The position numbers were made by a program, and so were the translations under genes. Positions 35,001-44,128 of a DNA stretch of 64,000 nucleotides are shown here, piece after piece; the first letter of the stretch is position 1, and the number at the start of each line of letters is the position of its first letter. Origin of the DNA: JAXLWB01 sp046328715 (lineage in GTDB: Bacteria > Chloroflexota > Anaerolineae > Caldilineales > Caldilineaceae); contig JAXLWB010000002.1 of the NCBI GenBank assembly GCA_046328715.1, positions 124,001 through 188,000 on the forward strand, in the 5' to 3' direction. Under the pieces are notes generated by a model. The model was given only the letters and a program-made list of their open reading frames with translations. It was not told the origin of the DNA and searched no databases.

Positions 35001-37133
35001 TTACCGACTGACAAAGGGCAACAATATCCGGGATGGCAACGGCTCATCCGTTTTATTGGATGCGGTGGGTGCAGCGATCACCATCACGAGCGGCGTACTT
35101 TGTCCTGAAGTGACTGTGATGTCGATCGGGTCGTACTGATTTGTGTCCGGGTTGTAAGTGCCATAGGGTACAGTGCTCAGAAGGCGAGGATGGGTAAAGT
35201 AGAGGCGGTAGCGGCCAGGCAAAAGCCCCAGCACGGCAAACTTGCCCTGTGTATCGGTTGTCCAAGCTGACACATACTCCACACTGCTATTGTTTCCCAG
35301 CCAATATACACTTACAGCCGCATCCTTTAGTGCTTCATTGTTATAAAGGCGCAACGTGCCCGAAATCTGACCGGCTGTAACCATCGAGACATTTATGTCA
35401 GAATAGACGCTTTTACCAGAGATGGTTAGCATGGTGGCTTGGGTTAGCAGCGGTGTTTGCCCATAGAAAACCGAGGCAAGTTGGTTGGTTGGGTCGCTAA
35501 ATCTGACTTGATACACGCCATTGCGCAATCCTTCCATATGGTACTCACCCTTGCTATCAGTAGTCAGATTGATCTGACGAACCAAGCTTAAATCACGATA
35601 GAACGAGACCTTGATGCCTACTTGGGGTACACCTCCTGCCAGAACCTTGCCTTGAATCGTGCCGTCAAAATCATTCGCGCCAACAAAGATGTCAATGTTA
35701 GAGACGGTTTGGCTGCGATTGACCACGATGTCCGTTGCACTCTCCAGAGAGGTGGCGTTTCCAGCCCGGCTATACCAGCTAGTTACTGGTGTGTTTGTCC
35801 AGACAGTCATGCCAAGTCGATAAGTACCCGACGGCAATCCACTAATCGAGTATTGATTCTTCATGTAGTCTATCCGCAACTGCGCCGCACCTAGCAAAAT
35901 GAATTCTCCAGAAGCGTTTTGCGCAAACAGTTGAGGAGCAATGTAGTAACTAGAAACGTCATTGTTGCCACTTCCCAATACGGCAATCGTACCGGTGATG
36001 CGACCACCTACTGCCAGTTGAGCGTTGATATGGTTGATTCTTTCGCCAGCTACGAGGTGAATCGGCGTCGCAAGCTCAAATGAATTTGCTTGTTTGTAAT
36101 ATTGGCGCTCGTAAGCACCATAAAAGTACTCATTGAACTGGATGACAATGTCACCTGACTGATATAGTGGTATCAAATACTCCCCGTTGAAGTTGGTGGT
36201 AGCATAGCCAACTGCGGAGGAAGGGTTATCCCGTTGGTAAGCAACAAGTCCGATTGAAGCAATCGGCGTCCCAGACAGATCAGTAACTTGTCCGGATATG
36301 CCGGGTGAATTAGGGTCGATCAATGATCCCCCCAGGTAGACCATCACAATGTCCAGCCCGTTAATTGTCTCGCCAGCCGTTATCGAAACATCCGAAGCAT
36401 CCTCAACCGGCACAGGGGCAATCAAATCATTGGGATTCGATGCCACATTCTGCTTATAACATCCCCTGAAGATTTCACTAGTATAATCATTAATCGTCGC
36501 ACAGATGCGGTAGATTCCGGTTGACAATCCGCCGAGGCTGAATGCACCTCCATTCGTTCCGATCCTGGCAAAATCACCAATTTGCCAGCTATCATCCACC
36601 TTCTCATAGACTGTGAGCTCGGTAGGGTAATAACCAATCGTGGAATTCGTGACAATCAGTGATCCTTGAATCCAAGCTCCAGTTGGCAACTTGATATTAA
36701 TGTCGTCTAGAACATTGCCTCTCACCTTCAAATCAAGCGCCTCCTGATATTGGCTAGCATCTTTGTAAAACTGTCGCGCAGAAACACGCGAGGGATCACG
36801 GGCAAGTAGACGATAGTCACCTGGCTCCAACAGTGGAAAACTATAACGACCTTGGCTATCCGTTACCCTGACAAGAGAAGGATTGGCATTGCCCGGACCC
36901 GGATAGCCGCTGGAAAAGGGATAAGGGAAAAGATGAACCCACATATAGGACAAAGGTTCTCCAGCTTCGTTCGTGATAACCCCGCTGATGCTGCCTGGGG
37001 CAAAAGGCGCAGCACTTACATTCAACCTACTTTGATTGATGTACCAAAGCAGGGCACATGCAGAAACGACGATACAGACCAGCGACACGACTCTACGGAA
37101 AAATATATTAGAACCTCGGGATCTCTGCCACAT
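35001..37133 (-). CDS. Secreted multi-repeat surface protein (carboxypeptidase-regulatory/Cna-B-like)
   Basis: 710 residues. MWQRSRGSNIFFRRVVSLVC starts a signal peptide that ends near VSAAPFAPG (about residue 42). Six or seven beta-sandwich repeats of about 90 residues follow. Each has a G-x-I/V-S-G-x-V/I core and an ending like GLPSGTYRLGM, SLGGLSTGIYRICAT or VLGLLPGRYRLYF. The protein ends SRILLPFVSR, the recurring LP(L/F)(V/I) terminus. AGGAG lies 7 nt before the ATG. It is the intact paralogue of the gene broken at 28912-31870. Upstream lies leader element A (37254-37415) with promoter and terminator. An adhesin or matrix scaffold role is likely but unproven. Confidence 0.85.
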   Translation of the reverse strand: MWQRSRGSNIFFRRVVSLVCIVVSACALLWYINQSRLNVSAAPFAPGSISGVITNEAGEPLSYMWVHLFPYPFSSGYPGPGNANPSLVRVTDSQGRYSFPLLEPGDYRLLARDPSRVSARQFYKDASQYQEALDLKVRGNVLDDINIKLPTGAWIQGSLIVTNSTIGYYPTELTVYEKVDDSWQIGDFARIGTNGGAFSLGGLSTGIYRICATINDYTSEIFRGCYKQNVASNPNDLIAPVPVEDASDVSITAGETINGLDIVMVYLGGSLIDPNSPGISGQVTDLSGTPIASIGLVAYQRDNPSSAVGYATTNFNGEYLIPLYQSGDIVIQFNEYFYGAYERQYYKQANSFELATPIHLVAGERINHINAQLAVGGRITGTIAVLGSGNNDVSSYYIAPQLFAQNASGEFILLGAAQLRIDYMKNQYSISGLPSGTYRLGMTVWTNTPVTSWYSRAGNATSLESATDIVVNRSQTVSNIDIFVGANDFDGTIQGKVLAGGVPQVGIKVSFYRDLSLVRQINLTTDSKGEYHMEGLRNGVYQVRFSDPTNQLASVFYGQTPLLTQATMLTISGKSVYSDINVSMVTAGQISGTLRLYNNEALKDAAVSVYWLGNNSSVEYVSAWTTDTQGKFAVLGLLPGRYRLYFTHPRLLSTVPYGTYNPDTNQYDPIDITVTSGQSTPLVMVIAAPTASNKTDEPLPSRILLPFVSR

Positions 37134-37253
37134 AGTATTCTCCTAATTTGAATGAACGCAACTCCAGCGATAGCAAGTCTGGTGAATAGTGCACAGTAAC
37201 TTCATCATAAACTGCGATGTTTCTCCGGTAAAGGGTCAAGAACCGAAAACAAA

Positions 37254-37415
37254 ACGTCCCCGGCAATACGAAGTATCGCCAGGGACGCTGATTACGAAAA
37301 CACCTGGCTGAAGCAGAGACATGAGTGGGTCTACATCCTATGCATTACGCTACAGGCTGAGATATAGGTAAGGGTTGCTGGAGTTCAGTATAGCACACTT
37401 TACTTGGCTTGTCTA
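37254..37415 (-). promoter_or_regulatory. Leader element A: promoter, conserved RNA element and terminator upstream of the 35001-37133 gene
   Basis: Minus strand order: -35 TAGACA (37415-37410), 17 nt, TATACT (37392-37387), then a leader of about 95 nt. The leader contains GTAGCGTA, GATGTAGACCCACTCATG, TCTCTGCT and GCCAGGT. A 15-bp stem (37255-37287) with a 3-nt loop follows, then TTTTGTTTT. Element B (42889-43046) has the same parts in the same order. The CDS starts about 120 nt downstream of the terminator, so transcription must read through it. Confidence 0.75.
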
Positions 37416-37529
37416 TGGAAACTGACTTTTTGAAGGGTAGTTTGGCCTAGCGGGCGGAAGATAGGTGGGGCTTGATCATAGAAACTCGAGAGTATCAGGA
37501 AAGTACCCCGTACAGCACAGTGGAAACAC
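37416..37529. other. Intergenic sequence between leader A and the subtilase terminator
   Basis: About 115 bp. I see no gene or structure here. Together with leader A and the flanking bases it makes up the 37134-37595 gap. Confidence 0.4.
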
Positions 37530-37565
37530 AGACAACAGCCGCCCATGGATCAGCGGCTGTTGTCT
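37530..37565 (-). terminator. Intrinsic terminator after the subtilase gene
   Basis: Perfect 13-bp stem AGACAACAGCCGC with 10-nt loop, 30 nt past the stop codon of the broken subtilase gene. Confidence 0.7.
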
Positions 37566-37595
37566 ATATATAGGATAAGACTTTACAAGCAAGAC

Positions 37596-39881
37596 CTAGC
37601 GACCACTGGCATTGTAGCTAGCGTGGCTGTCACCCGTGGCGGCATTATTCACGACATTCAACATCACTGTAATGTCCTGGTCGGCGGTGACAATCACCGA
37701 ACCCTTGAACGGGGCTGGCGGAGCAGGTGTCAAGGCACGCATTCCGTTTCCCTCAATGCCATTCACGATCACTGGATTCCCGCCATAGGCTGTACCATCG
37801 CTGTTGAAATAATAAAGCTTGAGGTTCACCGGACTGCTGCTCAAATTCTGCACACCGATACCAGCGTTCCAGGTAAGGCCATCTTCATTGTAACCATTAT
37901 AGACCAGCTGACCCAAGAAGACTCGCCCGCCCGCGTGAAATGACGAATAGTCCTTCTTGTAGCGTCCATCTGCGCTGGCTTCATTGGTCATGCCCACCAG
38001 CGGTTGAGTCGCACTGCTGATGACGACACTGCCCCAAAAACCGATTCCAGGACAAGCGTCGTCTGTCACAAAGGTGGTGGCTGCATTGGCGGCAATCGCT
38101 GTATTCGTCTTTGAGCAAGTAAGCGTGCCGGTTGTACCGTAATACGCAACGGTGATATCCGTCGCTGCACTACCAACATTCTGAATGCGTAGCCCTGTAC
38201 TGTTATTGTAATATTTATGCTTGACCACGGGAAAGTAGATAATTTTGGTGCCAGTCCGAATGCTGTTGTGGGTAATCGGCGAGATCGGGGTTCCACTATC
38301 TTTGATTTCAGTGGCCACCATGGCCAGCAGTTGACTGGGCGATGTACTGACTTTGGCACTACAGATGGTGTTGGCTGCGCCACAGCCCCCACTGCCACTG
38401 CCGATACCAGCCGGAATAGAGAGGGTTTGTCCCGGGTTCAACAACCCACTGTAGGCAAGTCGCTCTGTCCCCGCATCGTCATAGAAGCGCACCGTAACCG
38501 TTGTCTGTTGTGCTCCCACATGATTGATGATCAAGGTGGTTGAACGGCCATAGTAGCTCCGTTTGACGGTGGGTTCATAGAGAAGGGGACTGGCTTTTTC
38601 CCAGCCAGGCGAACCTGTTCCCAGGTCGGGTACGATGCCGGTATAGCTGGTGCGTTCGCTGCGGCTGCTGGCTTCGTGTGTTACTTCCACCGACAAGTCC
38701 TCGCTGCCATCTACAATCGCACTCCCGCTCCAGTTGGCAGGGGGTGTCGCAATGTACACTGCATCTTTCGCCAAATCATTATTATTGTTATTGGCTTCAC
38801 CCTGATAGGTACCATCGCTGCTCAAAAACGTCACCTTCACGGGTCTTGCCACTGCCCCATCATTGCGTACATAGATCGAACTTAACCACCCATTGTTATT
38901 CCGCACATCCGGCAGATAGGTCGCTTGTTTCGTCCAGGCGATGCCGATTGAGTTGGTGCTTTCTGTGGCTGATTGCTTCTTTATCTCGATTCGGTAAGTT
39001 GCGGTTGATGGAGCAACAAACTCGACGATTTCGTAGTTATTCTTAAAGCTCAACGAGTTTGCCATTAAACTATTATCAGAGTTGTTGTAAATTCGCAGGT
39101 CAAAATCTGTATCAAGTCGATCAAAACTGTAATTGTTCGCTTCCGAATCGGCATTTGACATCCATGAAATTGCCACCCTAATTCTTTCTCCACGGATCGC
39201 GTTGAAGTAACGATTGAGCGTACCGCCAACGCCTGGAGTAGATGAACCAGTTACAACACCCCACCAACATGGGAAATTACAAGGATCGGTTTCTATTGCT
39301 TGCTGAGTTTGTGCGATCTGGTCAGCCAGGGGTGCGTCAATTGCACCTGTACCATCATACTCGCTAAGCCGTCGGGATCCTTCAATATTATGTACAGCAG
39401 AAGCCATCAGAATTGCTTTGACTGCCTCTGGCCAGATTTGCAACTGACTATTTCTTTGAATCAAAAGTGCTGCCAACCCAGCTACTTGGGGTGCAGCATA
39501 GCTGGTGCCATGACGGGGTGCGCCATCCCCATTGGCGACTATGATGTCCACCGCTGGTGCTACAACCTCTGGCTTTTCACGATCTGTACCAGATTCGCCA
39601 TTGATTGGGTCAATATAGTTTGAATTATTGTACATACCATCATCTGACCAATTTACACTATTCTGATCATTGCTGCCGCCAACAGTAATCACGTTCCAGG
39701 CTTTACCCGGAGTTTTAATATAGGCTGCCTGATTGTGGGCAATTGCAGCAACAGTAAAATCTCGCTCTCGAATCCAATAATCAAATGCCCGATCAAGCCA
39801 CTCAATATCTCCATTCTCAGAACTCCACCAACCAACACTTACATTGACAACCTTGCGGATTGTGGCGATTCTGTCGCCCAT
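37596..39881 (-). pseudogene. C-terminal part of a secreted subtilase (S8) with QNVG repeats
   Basis: The 761-codon frame starts inside the peptidase domain: VVNVSVGWWS, then NVITVGGSNDQ, and the catalytic Ser in HGTSYAAPQVAGLAALL (about residue 125). A CARDB-like or P-domain-like beta region follows, then at least four QNVG-type repeats (SIYVRNDGA, TLIINHVGA, GLRIQNVGSA, GIGVQNLSSS) like those in the protein at 10848. The Asp and His of the triad are on the other side of the IS at 39966-41202. The stretch 39882-39963 is coding in a different frame (GGFASNATQANTIDSLKWA), so a frameshift lies near 39885 as well. Confidence 0.85.
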
Positions 39882-39965
39882 TTGAGAGAATCAATTGTGT
39901 TGGCTTGGGTCGCATTACTCGCAAAACCGCCATCCAAAATGCTGGTGTTATACGAAATGCCTCTA

Positions 39966-41202
39966 ATGAAAAATGAAATTCAAAAACGGTAATCAAGGTG
40001 TACGAATGGCGGATGCGAGCTTACCGGAGCCAAGTAAACCAGTGTAGCGCAAAAGTGATTGGGAACCTGTGGCAAACTGGTCCAAGAAGCCATTGACATG
40101 TTTGCGTAAGAGCGGCCAATCGCTGGCCAAACGATGAGCGGTCAGAATGTCGTGACGGAGCCAACGCCACAGTTTCTCAATCGGGTTAAGCCAAGGCGAG
40201 TAGGTGGGCAACCAAACGGGTTGAATGGTTGGTAGTTTGGCCAGAGCAGTTGTGACATCTTCATGTTTATGAATACTCCAGTTATCTTGTGCCACAAAAA
40301 TACGGTCTGCCCAGGCATAGGTGGTGGCAATTTGCTCATACATCGCAATGACTTTGGCACGTCCAACGATATAGCCATCCAAGTAGTTGACTTGCCCCGT
40401 GAGTGCATTCAGCACGCCGATCAGACGCCATTGCTCCTGTTTGCTGTTTTGGCGGTCAGTTTGCGGTGCTTGGGCGGGTGCGCCTTCACTCCACACTTCA
40501 CCTGGTTCTGGCCAGCGGTAATAGCCCATCTGATCCATAAACAAGAAGACGGTCCGCGCAGGGGCTTGGGCAGTTTGGCGCAAACAGGTGAGCATTTGTT
40601 CCACTTTGCTCCTATATTCCGGGTCGGGACTGTATTGTTGCACACTGGCGGTGCGCAACTTCAGACCATAACGTCGCAGAAGGTACCAGACCCTGCTCAG
40701 CGAATAGTTCTGCAGCCAAGGCACGGCTTGCCGAATACTCGTCAACTGCCAACGGCTTTGCACAACTCCTGCTGGACTGGGTGTGACCGGTTCTTCTGCC
40801 TTGGTACTTTGCTTCGTGCTTTCTGGCCCTTGTCGCAACAGATTCACCAATTCGTCTCGCCGGTCAAAGATGCCTCCTTCGCTTCCCACCCTGTTTATGC
40901 TGTTGCAGCCCTGTTACTCCTTCTTTTTCCAGTATATCCATCCAGCCATACACCGTATCTGGGTCGCGTGGTCGCAACAATCCTTCCTTGGCCACTTGGT
41001 GCGCACTGGCTCCTTCGGCGATTTTCAGGATGGCCGCACACCGTTCTCTTACATACTCTTGTTTCGTCTGCTCGCACAATTCAACCAGTTCTTGGTGCAT
41101 TTTCGCACTTAATTCTAGCTTCCTTCGTTGGGTCATCTTGCCTCCATTTTAGCTTTGATGACCTAACTTAATCATTACCGATTTTGTTAGTCAAATTTCA
41201 TT
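39966..41202 (-). mobile_element. IS630-family element
   Basis: 1,237 bp between TA dinucleotides (39964-39965 and 41203-41204). The imperfect terminal repeats begin ATGAAA and end in CGGTAAT about 30 nt in. TA target choice and transposase type fit IS630. It interrupts the subtilase gene right after the catalytic His region. Removing the element with one TA leaves the two host halves in the same frame, but the 80 bp between them then reads correctly only in another frame. Confidence 0.87.
39993..41136 (-). CDS. IS630-family transposase made by +1 frameshift (two overlapping frames)
   Basis: Frame A (41136-40864, 90 aa) is an HTH domain: MHQELVELCEQTKQEYVRER, AHQVAKEGLLRPRDPDTVYG. It ends in KRRRHL and TGA. 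Frame B (to 39993) carries the DDE domain: VFLFMDQMGYYRWPEPGE, IFVAQDNWSIHKHEDV, WLPTYSPWLNPIEKLWRWLR. At the end of frame A the minus strand reads AGGAGG-CAT-CTT-TGA-C. This is an internal Shine-Dalgarno three bases before CTTTGAC, the arrangement of the prfB (RF2) +1 site. A +1 shift gives KRRRHL followed by DRRDELVNLLRQ, one continuous IS630 transposase of about 376 aa. A GTG in frame B could also give frame B alone. Confidence 0.9.
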
Positions 41203-41204
41203 AG

Positions 41205-42232
41205 GGATCGCCATTACAGGCAGCAATATTCGCCACTTTTGTAGCATGGTCAGCCAGTGGCAAACCAGGGTTCTTGGTTGCGATAATAGACAGGCAGGGT
41301 GAATTGATTCGATTGACATCCAGCACGGCAACTCTTGTACCCGTTCCCGTATATCCTCGTTGCCAAACAGTTGGTACTCGGTCGCTGGCAGATGCTATGT
41401 TTAGACCAGGTACAGGTTTGGCCTCAACAAGATAAAGTAAACCAACTCCATCCATTCGAGCAAGCTTTTGAATGGCAGACTTGGGTAATGTTGTCATGAT
41501 CGAAGGCATTCCATCAATTCTCTCATACACATATCCTTCTTGGCTCAGCCAATTATCTATAGGCTGTAGTCTCATTTCAAGATTTTCTTTTACCAATTCC
41601 TCGTAACGTGACTGAATTTTTGCAGCAGCTTCCAGGTCATCCACATCGGTTGGCTTGGTTGCAGCAGCGATGGCCTTAGCGGCGGCAGGGAATTCACTTG
41701 CTAGGATAGAAAGGATTTTTTCTTCTGTATACTTAGGTTTGCCAGCTACCCAAATGGCTATCGGTAAGGTTGTGTCATCGGCTAGCTTTTGCAATCGATC
41801 ATAGAGGGAGACTTCCATTTTGCCATATTTAGCCTGGTAGGCATCACGTTCCACACGCTCGATTGCTGTAATGTCCTCTTCAATGCTTCCAGTCGTAGTC
41901 TCCACAGCTAAGCTGTACGTTGTCCAGTCTGGATCATGCGTGTTTGAAATCACAAAATGGCGAAAGGTACGCCCACTCAATGGATAGCCCGTTTCAACTT
42001 CATACTCGATCAACAGGTGTTCTATTGGAATACCATGTTTTTCAACAAGATATGCCAATGCTTTTTGCGCATAGTTTGTGACCTCTCGTGTCGGTGTCGG
42101 CAAAGGTGAGTCGGCAGAAGCTCTTTCCTGGGCATAAATCGCTGTGAAAGGTTGTCTTCCAGTCAACAGAATAATGCCGATAAAACAAACAGCCAACAAA
42201 GTCTGACGAATATTGATTCTGTAATTCATCAT
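41205..42232 (-). pseudogene. N-terminal part of the broken subtilase: signal peptide, prodomain, Asp and His of the triad
   Basis: The start is ATG 42232, chosen because GAGGAG lies 4 nt upstream. The signal peptide ends near TAIYAQERA. A helical region and an inhibitor-like prodomain follow (YERIDGMPSIMTTLPKSAIQ and LARMDGVGLLYLVEAKPVPG, near residues 235-275). The catalytic Asp is in RVAVLDVNRI and the His in PLADHATKVANIAA. The frame stops at the IS630 border after CNGDP. It lies 22 nt downstream of a lipoprotein gene and would share leader B with it. Confidence 0.85.
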
Positions 42233-42254
42233 AGTTCTCCTCGGAAAACTAAAA

Positions 42255-42851
42255 TTATGGAATATCGTGTTCAACGGTTACGACAGGTGGCTGACTGCGA
42301 TCAAAATAGAGTTTGAAAGTAACTGTACGGGACCAGGTTGTAGGCTTGGAGATTTTGATTAGATGATAGAGCGAGTACTCCGCACCAGTCGCTGGTTCGC
42401 CAGGTTGTCTTACTCTAACATGTGCAAACATCGAGACCTGACCATCCTGATCGGTGATCTCTTGGATCTGGAATTCTTGGGGTCCATAAGATTTCCAGCC
42501 ATGAAAGGCAACCAAAGCAAAATATTGTGAAAAGTCCAGCTTTTCTAATTCTACGGATGCCTCATCAGTGACATATTGGCGAACCGACTCAATTTCATCC
42601 ACTGTGGCAACTACTAACACACCAGGCGATGGATTCGTCCAGTACTTGTCATGGGTAGTGGCTCCACGCAGTTCAAGCGTTTCAAACTGAAGTGGAACTT
42701 CCTCCACGGGTGTCGAAGTCGGCTGTCTAGTGGAAAGTGGTATAGTCGATGACTGTTCCATTGGCTGCGTCGCCTGACCATTCGGCAACTGACACGCCAC
42801 CAACGGAATAAAAATGAAACCGAACAAGCGAACAGCAAATTTGCGGAACAT
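42255..42851 (-). CDS. Lipoprotein in the subtilase transcription unit, function unknown
   Basis: 198 residues from ATG 42851, with CAGGAG 8 nt upstream. The signal peptide ends in IPLVAC (Cys20), so it is a lipoprotein. A Thr/Pro/Ser-rich linker (28-55) precedes one globular domain of about 135 residues: LVVATVDEIESVRQYV, FSQYFALVAFHGWKSYG, FQIQEITDQDGQVSMFAHVR, RTVTFKLYFD. This resembles small protease-associated or PrcB-like domains (a VAFxG pattern), but assignment is weak. It is followed by a subtilase, which suggests a protease-partner role. It is controlled from leader element B. Confidence 0.75.
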   Translation of the reverse strand: MFRKFAVRLFGFIFIPLVACQLPNGQATQPMEQSSTIPLSTRQPTSTPVEEVPLQFETLELRGATTHDKYWTNPSPGVLVVATVDEIESVRQYVTDEASVELEKLDFSQYFALVAFHGWKSYGPQEFQIQEITDQDGQVSMFAHVRVRQPGEPATGAEYSLYHLIKISKPTTWSRTVTFKLYFDRSQPPVVTVEHDIP

Positions 42852-42888
42852 AATATTTCTCCTGAGAGTATCAAGCACCGAAAACAAA

Positions 42889-43046
42889 ACGTCCCTGGCG
42901 ATGCAGAGCATCGCCAGGGACGTTTATCACAAGCTACCTGGTTCGAGCAGAGACATGAGTGGGTCTACATCGCACACGCTACGCTACAGGTGAAAATGGT
43001 TAAGGTTTGTAATGTTCAGTATAGCACACTTCGCTTGGCTTGTCTA
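42889..43046 (-). promoter_or_regulatory. Leader element B: promoter, conserved RNA element and terminator upstream of the lipoprotein-subtilase genes
   Basis: Minus strand: TAGACA (43046-43041), 17 nt, TATACT (43023-43018). The leader that follows has ACCTG, TAGCGTA, GATGTAGACCCACTCATG, TCTCTGCT and CCAGGT. A perfect 17-bp terminator stem comes next (42889-42924, AACGTCCCTGGCGATGC) with TCT loop, then TTTTGTTTT. The CDS starts about 35 nt later. CCAGG can pair either with the upstream CCTG or with CCTGG of the terminator arm. Confidence 0.78.
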
Positions 43047-43187
43047 TGGGCAAAATTCTGCTTTGGGGAGGCGTTACTCGGATAAATTGAGGTAGAAGGA
43101 GGGGTGAGTGCTTGGTAACGGGCCGCAGGAGCATCAGGAAGCCATTCCCACACTCCCCATGTAAGCATCAGAGCGGGAGCTTATTAT
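43047..43187. other. Intergenic sequence between the GT2 gene end and leader B
   Basis: 140 bp. I see no gene, and no clear terminator for the GT2 gene. Confidence 0.3.
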
Positions 43188-44120
43188 TTACTGTTGCGCT
43201 TTTCGTAGTCGATACAAAATTTCTTCCAGGATCTTACGGTTAAAGCCTGCTAAATCCGCCAACAAACCGATCAATACCACTTGAAAACCAACAATGAGGA
43301 GAATTGCCGCCAGGATAAGTGACTGAATATGGCCATTGCCCTGTCCAATCAAATAAAAGTAGAGGAAGCGCGTTCCACCGAGCATCCCAGACAGAATCGA
43401 GACCGCTCCGATCCCCAAGAAGACACGCAAAGGGCGATACAATGTATAGGCGCGCAAGATCGTGATCGACGAATTGCGGACAAAGTGGGGAATGCCCTTC
43501 ATCAAGCGGGATGGACGAGTAGGTGCGTTGGTGCGAATTGGAACAAATTCTACATTGGTGCGTCGCGCGCCAGCTTGAATCAATGTTTCCAGTGTATACG
43601 AATAGTCGCTGAGCACGAGGGTACGCAAGGCGGCTTCGCGACTATAGGCACGGAAACCGCTGGTTGCGTCGGGCACATCCATCCCTGCGGCTTGCGAAAT
43701 CACCCAACTGCCAAAGCGTTGTAAAAGCCGCTTATGTTGCGAGAAATGTTCAACTTGATGAACCTCCCGATCACCGACGACAATCTGTGCTCGTCCGGCT
43801 AGAATTGGCTCGACTAAGGCCGCAATCCCATCACCCGCATACTGGTTATCGGCGTCGGTGTTGACAATAATGTCTGCGCCGCGTTGCAAGCAGGCATCCA
43901 GTCCAGCCGCAAATCCCTTGGCTAACCCGCCATGGGGCAGTGGAAGAACGTAATCTACCCCACACGCTTTGGCAACCTTGATCGTGTCATCAACACTGCC
44001 ATCATCAATCACCAACACTTCAATGACATCAATTTCGGGCAGGGAGCGCGGCAAATCAGCAAGGGTCTGGGGCAGCGTTTGCGCTTCATTGTAACAAGGG
44101 ATCTGGATGATCAGCTTCAT
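43188..44120 (-). CDS. Polyprenyl-phosphate sugar transferase, GT2 (DPM1/GtrB type) with C-terminal helices
   Basis: 310 residues from ATG 44120. GT-A domain: MKLIIQIPCYNEAQTLPQTL, VLVIDDGSVDDT, donor site IIVNTDADNQY, then DATSGFRAYSREA and YSYTLETLIQA. Two C-terminal hydrophobic helices (about 240-260 and 272-297) anchor it in the membrane. Enzymes of this shape load a sugar onto undecaprenyl or dolichyl phosphate, giving the donor used by the GT-C proteins elsewhere in the window. The ATG lies 9 nt after the stop of the TyrA-like gene, so they are one transcript. Extending the frame upstream into that gene has no support. Confidence 0.9.
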   Translation of the reverse strand: MKLIIQIPCYNEAQTLPQTLADLPRSLPEIDVIEVLVIDDGSVDDTIKVAKACGVDYVLPLPHGGLAKGFAAGLDACLQRGADIIVNTDADNQYAGDGIAALVEPILAGRAQIVVGDREVHQVEHFSQHKRLLQRFGSWVISQAAGMDVPDATSGFRAYSREAALRTLVLSDYSYTLETLIQAGARRTNVEFVPIRTNAPTRPSRLMKGIPHFVRNSSITILRAYTLYRPLRVFLGIGAVSILSGMLGGTRFLYFYLIGQGNGHIQSLILAAILLIVGFQVVLIGLLADLAGFNRKILEEILYRLRKAQQ

Positions 44121-44128
44121 ACCTGGGT

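Noticed and set aside
37254..37415. c-di-GMP-I (GEMM) or TPP riboswitch
   Set aside because: A GGTAGC-like stretch in copy B is reminiscent of GEMM, but the core GCAAACC/GACGCAAAG and the TPP CTGAGA and ACCTGA boxes are missing.
40263..41171. 300-codon plus-strand frame opposite the IS630 transposase
   Set aside because: Antisense shadow of a clear transposase; no family features and no ribosome-binding site.
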